Below, in pieces: positions 1-6,314 of a stretch of DNA of 7,465 nt. The stretch's first letter is position 1. The number at the start of each line of letters is the position of its first letter. The position numbers and the translations under genes were made by a program. The DNA lies in NCBI GenBank assembly GCA_021793635.1, contig JAJYSI010000153.1, positions 1-7,465 on the forward strand, in the 5' to 3' direction. This DNA comes from Bacteroidota bacterium. Its GTDB lineage: Bacteria > Bacteroidota > Ignavibacteria > Ignavibacteriales > Ignavibacteriaceae. The notes beneath the pieces are model-generated. The model was not told the DNA's origin. It ran no database searches and worked only from the letters and a program-made list of their open reading frames with translations.

Positions 1-3000
1 TTAATTATTGAAGACATAAAATTCAAACCTGATAAGCCGTCCGATTTACGCTTTGAGCATCTTGAAAATATTCTGAATAAGATTTGCGACTATATTTTTA
101 TCGCCGATACAGAAGGCAAGATTAAATATTCTTACGGGAAAAAAGTTGAGTCGCTAGTTGACTCCGGAAAAATTCACCAGAATAGTTATGTAAATTCTCT
201 TTTATCGGACAATACCAAGGAGAATTTTAATGATGCGCTAAGTCTTTCCGTGAAAGATGAAAAAACTATTAAAATAAATTTAGAGCTAGACTTTCAAGAC
301 AACATTTCCCTTTACGAATGCCGCATAGAGCCTCTCCTAAATTGGAGAGGACAGGTGCTATTAGTTTTTATTTTCTTTTTTGATATAACTGAAGCCGAAA
401 GCGAAATAAGGCTTCTTAGTAACGAAATATTAGAGTTGAGGCAATATCAATTTATAACAGAAACCGTGACAGACGCTATCTTTGTAATTGATACGAATGG
501 GGATATTTCCTTTTGGAACAAGGCGTCGGAGTCTTTATTCGGTTACACACGCAGTGAAGTTTACGGGAAATTCTTAGGTAAAATTTTAGATGTTTTCGAC
601 CAGAATTATTTAAATGTACTAAAGGAACAATTGAAAGCTTTAGGCTTCTGGAAAGTAAACTTAACAGTTTTTAAAAAGAACGGTGACAATGAAATTGTTG
701 AAGCAAAATTTTCTAATTCAAAAGAGAACAGCAATTTCATAATTGTCCTTTGTACTGATGTTACCGAAAGAACTTTAATTGAACAGCGGCTTCGAGCATC
801 TGAAGAAGAATATAAAAATATTCTTGATTCCACCTCCAATCTTATTTGCAGTTTAGATTTGAATGGCAAAATAATTTTTGCAAACCCGAAATTCATTTCA
901 ACTCTTATATACGCAGAGAAGGAAATTCTAGGTAAGAACATAAAAGAAATTATCGATCCTGAATTCTTAAGATCTAATGAACTTGACCTAAAAGTTTTGG
1001 AAAAAGAGAAGCACTTGTCGTTTGAAATTCCATTCGTTACCAAATTTGGCGGAAAGGTAATTCTGGAAGCTGATTTCATGCCCATCTATCAAAATAATTT
1101 AATAAAATCAATCGGCGGAATATTTAAAAATATTTCTTTTGAGAAAAACATTAGCCGGGAATTAGATGTTTTTAAGTCCTCTTATCAAGCTTTTCAAGAT
1201 GGGGTAGCTATCGAATGCGACAGAAAAATAACTTTAGCCAATAATGCTTTTGCAGAAATTTTTGGTTATAAAAATGAGCATGATATTCTAAATAAAGATT
1301 TTTTTGATTTTGTTGCCGAAAACGATATTCAAAAAATTTCCGGTTATTTTGATTTAATTAATATGAATAAAGACTTTCCTACAAGATTTGAATTTCTTGG
1401 CAAAAGAAAAGACAATGGATTTTTCTTTGCGGAAGTAACAATTGGAACTTTTAAAACCGATAAGAAGACTTTTGTAGTAACAGTAGTTCGTGATGTAACG
1501 GAAAGAAAAAGAGCTCAGCAAATAATCAAAGAGTCGGAAGAAAAATACCGGAATATTACAGAGAACATTGATGATTTTCTTTTTACTTACGAGAGAATTG
1601 GAAACATAATCCGCCCGATTTTTTACACTTCTTCGGTGGAAAGAGTTACCGGATATACTCAGTCTGATTTTCTTAGCGATTCTAGATTGTTTATTAAAAT
1701 TATTTATCCGGATGATTTTCCTTCGCTTAGGAAAAAAATAAAAAACTTTATTTCTAGTAAAATTCAGATTACAAGCGAATTTGAATTTAGGATTATTAAT
1801 AAACACGGTAATATTGTTTGGATAAGGACAAAAATTACTTTGGCTCGCGATAGCGCTGGCAAAGCTCAAAAATTTTACGGTTTGGTTAGCGATATAACTT
1901 TACGTAAAAAGGCTGAAGAAGAACTTCACAAAACAACCGAAAATTTGGTAAAGCTAAATGAAACGAAAGATCGTTTCATTTCGATTATTTCTCACGATCT
2001 TCGCACGCCATTCAGTTCTATACTTGGTTTTACTGATTTACTTTTAAGCGATAGCGATTTAACTCAGGCGGAAAAGAGGCAATATGTCGAGTTTATTCAA
2101 GAGTCATCAAAATCAATGCTATCGCTTGTAAACTCATTGTTGGATTGGACCCGGCTTCAAACAGGGCGAATACGTTTTGAGCCTGAAAGAATTGAAGCGA
2201 CTGAAATTATCGAAAATTCTTTTAACGCTTTGTCAGGAGTTGCTTTTCAGAAGAAGATTCAACTGGTTTCAAATGTTCAAGAGAATACATTTATTTTTGT
2301 CGACAAAGATTTGATTTTCCAGGTATTTAATAATCTGATCTCAAATGCAATAAAATTTACTCGTGAAAACGGTACCATTGTAATTTCAAGTTCACCTACA
2401 TCACGGGCGAGATTCATCCAATTCTCTGTTAAAGATAATGGTATAGGAATTAAAGGAGAAAATTTAGATAAATTATTTAATATTGATTCAAAATTTACTT
2501 CGGAAGGAACTTCCGGTGAAAAAGGCACCGGGTTAGGGTTATCCCTTGTAAGAGAAATTATTGAAAAGCACGGTGGTACAATTTGGGTTGAAAGCATTGA
2601 AAACAGCGGATCGGATTTTAAGTTCACTCTTCCTATTGCCTCAGCAAATATACTTCTCGTTGACGATAGTAAAACAGACCGTCTGCTTTATTCAAAAATT
2701 TTAAAGAATATTACTCCGGATTATAATATCGAGGTAGCATCCAACGGAAAAGAAGCTCTCGAAATAATTTTGAATCATCCACCTGCACTTGTAATTACAG
2801 ACCATATTATGCCGGAAATGAACGGCTACCAACTAATTGTTGAATTGAAAAAGTCTGAAATTAAAGGAAAGCCTCCCGTAATAATTTTAAGCAGCGAACT
2901 TGACAGGCACTCTATTCAGGATTATTCTGATCTTGGGATAGAATATGTTTTCCAAAAGCCGGTAAATTTAAGCAACTTTAAACAGGCCGTTGAAAAATCA

Positions 3001-3024
3001 TTACGTAAAGGTTTGCTAAGTTAA
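1..3024 (+). CDS. Multi-PAS hybrid sensor histidine kinase with C-terminal receiver (5' end outside window)
   Basis: Phosphorelay sensor: PAS modules sense signals or pair subunits, the kinase core autophosphorylates on His, and the phosphate passes to the attached receiver. The frame is open from base 1, giving 1007 visible residues; an in-frame GTG at 250 falls inside the first PAS module and is not a credible start. PAS-like modules lie at about residues 18-130, 149-258, 268-379, 391-501 and 513-635; several end in the usual D-[IV]-T-E-R type boundary (for example DVTERKRA). HisKA has SHDLRTP with His665; the HATPase has N box NLISNAIKF (Asn782), G1 DNGIGI (Asp812) and G2 GTGLGL (from Gly842). 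The receiver has acidic pair Asp888/Asp889, phospho-acceptor Asp934 in TDHIMPEMNG, Ser964 and Lys986 (QKPV). All catalytic residues are present. There is no membrane segment in the visible part. Only about five residues separate HATPase and receiver. No Hpt or output regulator lies nearby, so the downstream partner is unknown. The gene converges on the hydrogenase-linked kinase gene. Confidence 0.95.
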   Translation, partial: LIIEDIKFKPDKPSDLRFEHLENILNKICDYIFIADTEGKIKYSYGKKVESLVDSGKIHQNSYVNSLLSDNTKENFNDALSLSVKDEKTIKINLELDFQDNISLYECRIEPLLNWRGQVLLVFIFFFDITEAESEIRLLSNEILELRQYQFITETVTDAIFVIDTNGDISFWNKASESLFGYTRSEVYGKFLGKILDVFDQNYLNVLKEQLKALGFWKVNLTVFKKNGDNEIVEAKFSNSKENSNFIIVLCTDVTERTLIEQRLRASEEEYKNILDSTSNLICSLDLNGKIIFANPKFISTLIYAEKEILGKNIKEIIDPEFLRSNELDLKVLEKEKHLSFEIPFVTKFGGKVILEADFMPIYQNNLIKSIGGIFKNISFEKNISRELDVFKSSYQAFQDGVAIECDRKITLANNAFAEIFGYKNEHDILNKDFFDFVAENDIQKISGYFDLINMNKDFPTRFEFLGKRKDNGFFFAEVTIGTFKTDKKTFVVTVVRDVTERKRAQQIIKESEEKYRNITENIDDFLFTYERIGNIIRPIFYTSSVERVTGYTQSDFLSDSRLFIKIIYPDDFPSLRKKIKNFISSKIQITSEFEFRIINKHGNIVWIRTKITLARDSAGKAQKFYGLVSDITLRKKAEEELHKTTENLVKLNETKDRFISIISHDLRTPFSSILGFTDLLLSDSDLTQAEKRQYVEFIQESSKSMLSLVNSLLDWTRLQTGRIRFEPERIEATEIIENSFNALSGVAFQKKIQLVSNVQENTFIFVDKDLIFQVFNNLISNAIKFTRENGTIVISSSPTSRARFIQFSVKDNGIGIKGENLDKLFNIDSKFTSEGTSGEKGTGLGLSLVREIIEKHGGTIWVESIENSGSDFKFTLPIASANILLVDDSKTDRLLYSKILKNITPDYNIEVASNGKEALEIILNHPPALVITDHIMPEMNGYQLIVELKKSEIKGKPPVIILSSELDRHSIQDYSDLGIEYVFQKPVNLSNFKQAVEKSLRKGLLS
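331..350. repeat. Intragenic inverted repeat, 7-bp stem
   Basis: CCTCTCC (331-337) and GGAGAGG (344-350) are perfect inverted repeats around the six-base loop TAAATT. The stem is much more GC-rich than the surrounding gene. On the plus strand it is followed after about ten bases by a T-rich stretch (about 361-380). It lies within the first visible PAS module of the hybrid kinase gene, so it is probably a by-product of coding. The repeat itself is certain; any function is not. Confidence 0.55.
3021..3024. other. Overlapping convergent stop codons (TTAA)
   Basis: The plus-strand hybrid kinase stops with TAA at 3022-3024 and the minus-strand kinase stops with TAA read from 3023-3021. The two stops share the palindrome TTAA, so the coding regions overlap by three to four bases and there is no intergenic space. 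Any terminator for either transcript must lie inside the opposing gene. No strong GC-rich hairpin followed by a T run was seen within about 50 bases on either side. Confidence 0.95.
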
Positions 3025-4394
3025 GCTGGTAAAAATATAAAAAATGCTGATCCCGGGTTATTTTTATTTCCTAATCTTGATGGACTAATTGCTTCAATTT
3101 TACCGCCGTGCTTTTCAATTACATGTTTCACTACCGATAGACCAAGCCCGCTTCCCTCATAATTTTTACTTTTTATATTTGAAGCACGGAAAAAATCATT
3201 AAAGATTTTCGGAAGTTCATTTGAGGGAATACCTATTCCGTCATCACAAAATTCTAATTCTATTCCGGAATTATTATTAGAAAGTATAATTTGGATTTTA
3301 CCATTTTGACTAACATATTTTATCGCATTACTAAGCAAGTTAGAAAATGCAATTTCCAAAAGGAATTTATCTCCAGTAATTTCCGAAAACAATTTCCTGT
3401 TGTCGAAAAAATCTAATTTAATATTTTTTAAGCTAATCGCATCTTGAAAATTATTTATTAAAGACTGAACCAATTCTTTAATCTCAATTTTTCCAACCGA
3501 GATTTCATCTAACAAACGAAGTTTCGATACTTTTAGAACATCGTTGACCATATTTATCGCTTCATCAGAGCGGGCACGTGCACGAATTAATTTCTCCTCT
3601 ACTTTTTTATCTACTGGTCCAAGAAATTTTTGCAAAATTACATCGAGATACGAATGAACCGCAACTAGAGGCGATTTAATTTCGTGTACTAAGCCTATTA
3701 CATAATTTTGTTTTTCTACCTCAGCAAGATTTAATTTATCTATCGATTCAACTAACTGCTGTTCCATTTTATATAATTGGTTTGCAATTGTGTTTGCAAG
3801 AACGACACTCATAATCATGACGAATGAAAAAATAGCATCATAAACTATTACAAACTTTAAGTTATTGTAAAGGGGCACTTTCAAAAATCCGATTATTGCT
3901 TGATGCTGAATAACGCCAAAATATTCAGTAAAAGTTAAAGCAATAAAATAGAAAATTACCGCAACAGCTATCGAGTTGATAATGAAGCCAGGAAGAATTA
4001 GACTTCCGATAATCATATGAAAAATGAAGAGCATAAAAAGGGGTGTTTCGATTCCGCCTGTGTAATAGACTATCAGTCCAAGAGCAATCAAATCAAGAAG
4101 CATTTGGACCAAAGAAAAATGGAGGGGATTAAATTTGTCGGAGCCACACTTTATTGATTTTATTTTGAGGTGAAGAATCAAATTATAAAGTTGGATCATA
4201 ATGGTAATTATGATCAATGCTGTACTCTGAGCTTTAGAAAATGTCAAACCAAGTGAAAACTCCGTAAAAAATAAAAACATGAGAAGCATGATTACTGCGC
4301 CGTAACGCAATTTTATAAACCAAAGGTTGCGCCTCTGAATTGCATCCCAGAATGCATCAAAATGTTGAGCCCATGCGGGAATTAAGTTGATCAT
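3021..4394 (-). CDS. Six-helix membrane sensor histidine kinase, RegB/PrrB-like sensor region
   Basis: A 457-residue inner-membrane histidine kinase. Hydrophobic segments at about residues 31-50, 57-77, 93-111, 118-138, 139-158 and 180-203 predict six helices with a cytoplasmic N terminus. The short loop between helices 3 and 4 carries GGIETPL (113-119), close to the GGxxNPF motif that binds quinone in RegB/PrrB kinases and located in the equivalent loop. The cytoplasmic part has H-box GLVHEIKSPL with phospho-acceptor His237, N box NLLSNAIKY (352-360), G1 DDGIGIP (384-390) and G2 GSGLGLS (414-420), so it should be an active kinase. RegB's redox-active Cys, about 40 residues after its His, has no counterpart; the only cysteines are Cys83 and Cys383. 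The ATG start has AGGAG four bases upstream. The gene follows hydA by 42 bases on the same strand and is probably cotranscribed with it. No response regulator is adjacent. The kinase assignment is firm; quinone sensing is inferred. Confidence 0.94.
   Translation of the reverse strand: MINLIPAWAQHFDAFWDAIQRRNLWFIKLRYGAVIMLLMFLFFTEFSLGLTFSKAQSTALIIITIMIQLYNLILHLKIKSIKCGSDKFNPLHFSLVQMLLDLIALGLIVYYTGGIETPLFMLFIFHMIIGSLILPGFIINSIAVAVIFYFIALTFTEYFGVIQHQAIIGFLKVPLYNNLKFVIVYDAIFSFVMIMSVVLANTIANQLYKMEQQLVESIDKLNLAEVEKQNYVIGLVHEIKSPLVAVHSYLDVILQKFLGPVDKKVEEKLIRARARSDEAINMVNDVLKVSKLRLLDEISVGKIEIKELVQSLINNFQDAISLKNIKLDFFDNRKLFSEITGDKFLLEIAFSNLLSNAIKYVSQNGKIQIILSNNNSGIELEFCDDGIGIPSNELPKIFNDFFRASNIKSKNYEGSGLGLSVVKHVIEKHGGKIEAISPSRLGNKNNPGSAFFIFLPA
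4194..4215. repeat. Perfect 9-bp inverted repeat with 4-base spacer
   Basis: GATCATAAT (4194-4202) and ATTATGATC (4207-4215) form a perfect inverted repeat around GGTA. It lies inside the minus-strand kinase gene, in the part coding for the second predicted membrane helix, about 180 bases after the start codon. It has the size of a dimeric-regulator operator, but the position within an Ile-rich coding stretch (ATT/ATA/ATC codons) makes chance plausible. Function unknown. Confidence 0.5.
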
Positions 4395-4436
4395 GCTTCT
4401 CCTAATTTTTTAAACGTATGTCAATCTATTAAAGAA
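4395..4436 (-). other. 42-base hydA to kinase intergenic gap
   Basis: The only non-coding stretch in the window. It is AT-rich and holds the kinase ribosome binding site at its downstream end. No hairpin and no convincing promoter was seen, which favours readthrough from hydA into the kinase gene. A TTGACA hexamer occurs, but nothing resembling a -10 box lies 16-18 bases downstream before the ribosome binding site. Confidence 0.7.
4399..4403 (-). promoter_or_regulatory. Ribosome binding site of the membrane kinase
   Basis: On the minus strand AGGAG is followed by the four bases AAGC and then ATG (4394-4392). It fixes the start of the kinase. Confidence 0.8.
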
Positions 4437-6314
4437 TCATGAAATATATTTTCCTCTTTTAGTATAATGAGTGTGAAGAAGTTTATGTGAAAGCTCTCCA
4501 CACGGTCCATCGGTCAAGAAATTTTCATAAATGTATTTTATGTGAACATTCTCGTGCGATTTTCTAACCGGCAAACCCTCCTCTTCTTCATAAATTGCTT
4601 GCGCTCTTTTTCTTCTGATTTCTTCGGATGTAGGAATTGGCTGTCCGCCGCCGCCAAGACAACCGCCGGGACATGCCATAATCTCTACAAAGTGAACATC
4701 GCTCAATTCACCGCGCTGTAACATCTCCATAACTTTCTTTGCATTTGCTGTTCCGTGCGCAACTATAAATTTTAACTCTACCCCCTCTAAAAAGTTATAG
4801 CTTTCAACGCAATTTTCCAATTTTATAGAAGCCTGCTTTATTCCTTCAAAACCACGGCATGATTCAATGCGAAGATTTTCAAATGGTACTTCCCTGCCAG
4901 TAACAAGTTCATAAACTGTCCTTAAAGCCGCTTCCATTACACCACCGGTTGCTCCAAAAATTAGTCCTGCACCGGAAGCATTACCAAAAGGTTCGTCAAA
5001 ATTCGACTTAGGCATTTCAGGGAGATGGATCCCTGCTTCGCGAATCATCTTTGCCATTTCTCTTGTAGTCAATCCGTAATCAACATCTTTGAAACCGGAG
5101 GCGTTCATTTCGGGACGGTTACATTCAAATTTTTTTGCAGCACAAGGCATCAATGCAACAGTAATTATATCAGCTGGATCAATTTTGCTTTCCTTTGCAT
5201 AAAAAGTTTTTATTACAGCTCCAAACATCTGTTGCGGAGATTTTGCAGATGAAAGATAATCCAAATATTCAGGATAAAAATGTTCGATAAACTTTATCCA
5301 TCCGGGCGAACATGACGTAAACTGCGGGAGCTTTACGGAACTATCTTTTTCAACCACAGCTTTTTTCAATCGTCTTAAGAGCTCCGTTCCTTCTTCCATT
5401 ATAGTTAAATCGGCAGTAAAGTTTGTATCAAATACTTTGTCGAAACCAATTCTTCTTAAAGCCGTGTTTAACTCACCGGTAAATGAATGTCCGGGCTCGA
5501 TTCCAAATTCCTCTCCAATTGCAGCACGCGGTGAAGGAGCGGTTTGGATTACAACATGTTTTTTGGGGTCGTCAATAGCATTCCAAATTTCATCTGAAGG
5601 ATCATTTGCACGAAGAGCAGCTGTTGGACATCTATTAATACACTGACCGCAGTTTATGCAAATCACATCAGCAAGCGGTTTATCAAGGAATGTTCCAACA
5701 TGAGTTTCGTGCCCTCTGTTAATAGCTTCTAAAACTCCTACTTCTTGAAGGTCAATACAAGTTCTTACACAACGCTTGCACAAGATGCATTTGTTCATAT
5801 CTCTAATAACCGCTGCAGAAGATTTATCAACTTTATACTTCGGTTCTAAAATATGTCCAAACGAATAACCATCAACGCCGTATTCTTTTGCAAGCGATTG
5901 CAGTTCGCAATTTCCATTTCTAAAGCAAGAATAACATTCACCGTAATGTTCGCTCAGAAGTAAATCGATAATATGCCGCCTTGCTTTTCTTACTTTTTCT
6001 GTTGATGTATGAATTTTTATTGGTGAAGTAACCGGGAATGAACATGATGTTTGAAGTGTTCTCAATCCTTCAACTTCAACAACGCATATTCTGCAAACGC
6101 CGGCAATGCATAAATCCGGGTGATGACAAAGTGTCGGTATATGAATTTGATTTTCTTTGCAAGCATCCAAAATTGTTGTGCCAAAAGGAACGGAAACTTT
6201 TTTTTCATTGATTTGAATTGTGACTGTTCCGCCTATGGTAGTTATATCAATAGGTTTTTCAATAACTAAAGCCTGTTGGCTAACCGGTATTCGAATATTT
6301 TCACGCTTTAACAT
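4437..6314 (-). CDS. hydA: [FeFe]-hydrogenase catalytic subunit HydA (HndD-like)
   Basis: Catalytic subunit (625 residues) of a cytoplasmic NAD(P)H-linked [FeFe] hydrogenase: interconverts H2 with protons and electrons at the H-cluster. An N-terminal [2Fe-2S] domain has Cys63, 74, 77 and 91. A His-ligated [4Fe-4S] motif Hx3Cx2Cx5C uses His123, Cys127, 130 and 136. Two [4Fe-4S] CxxCxxCxxxC motifs are at Cys176-186 and 219-229. The H-cluster domain has L1 TSCSPGW (Cys335-Ser336), L2 MPCAAKKFE (Cys391) and L3 MACPGGCLGGGGQP (Cys548, Cys552). Proton-path residues matching CpI Glu279/Glu282 are Glu308/Glu311. The C terminus is a small-subunit-type domain ending in LLHTHYTKRGKY, without the extra [2Fe-2S] module of Thermotoga HydA. 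L1 is unusual: Ser replaces the Cys before Pro. The ATG at 6314-6312 is chosen over an upstream in-frame start near 6437 that would lie deep inside hydB; it has a good ribosome binding site and overlaps hydB by 14 bases, suggesting translational coupling. About 29 residues precede the [2Fe-2S] fold. Confidence 0.96.
   Translation of the reverse strand: MLKRENIRIPVSQQALVIEKPIDITTIGGTVTIQINEKKVSVPFGTTILDACKENQIHIPTLCHHPDLCIAGVCRICVVEVEGLRTLQTSCSFPVTSPIKIHTSTEKVRKARRHIIDLLLSEHYGECYSCFRNGNCELQSLAKEYGVDGYSFGHILEPKYKVDKSSAAVIRDMNKCILCKRCVRTCIDLQEVGVLEAINRGHETHVGTFLDKPLADVICINCGQCINRCPTAALRANDPSDEIWNAIDDPKKHVVIQTAPSPRAAIGEEFGIEPGHSFTGELNTALRRIGFDKVFDTNFTADLTIMEEGTELLRRLKKAVVEKDSSVKLPQFTSCSPGWIKFIEHFYPEYLDYLSSAKSPQQMFGAVIKTFYAKESKIDPADIITVALMPCAAKKFECNRPEMNASGFKDVDYGLTTREMAKMIREAGIHLPEMPKSNFDEPFGNASGAGLIFGATGGVMEAALRTVYELVTGREVPFENLRIESCRGFEGIKQASIKLENCVESYNFLEGVELKFIVAHGTANAKKVMEMLQRGELSDVHFVEIMACPGGCLGGGGQPIPTSEEIRRKRAQAIYEEEEGLPVRKSHENVHIKYIYENFLTDGPCGELSHKLLHTHYTKRGKYIS

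Noticed and set aside
250..252. GTG as the start of the hybrid kinase
   Set aside because: The frame is open from base 1 and upstream codons continue a recognisable PAS module (FEHLENIL...DYIFIADTEGKI), so the GTG is internal.
606..1085. Open frames antisense to the hybrid kinase (also at 1354-1869 and 2277-2627)
   Set aside because: They show no domain motifs, are low-complexity translations, and oppose a clearly coding frame with intact kinase motifs.
2501..2515. Small hairpin CGGAAG-GAA-CTTCCG
   Set aside because: It lies in the ATP-lid coding region, is only six base pairs with no T run, and is explained by codons for Ser-Glu-Gly-Thr-Ser-Gly.
4395..4436. Promoter for the membrane kinase based on a TTGACA hexamer
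   Set aside because: No -10-like element lies at suitable spacing before the ribosome binding site, and in the suspected phylum sigma-70 boxes differ from TTGACA.
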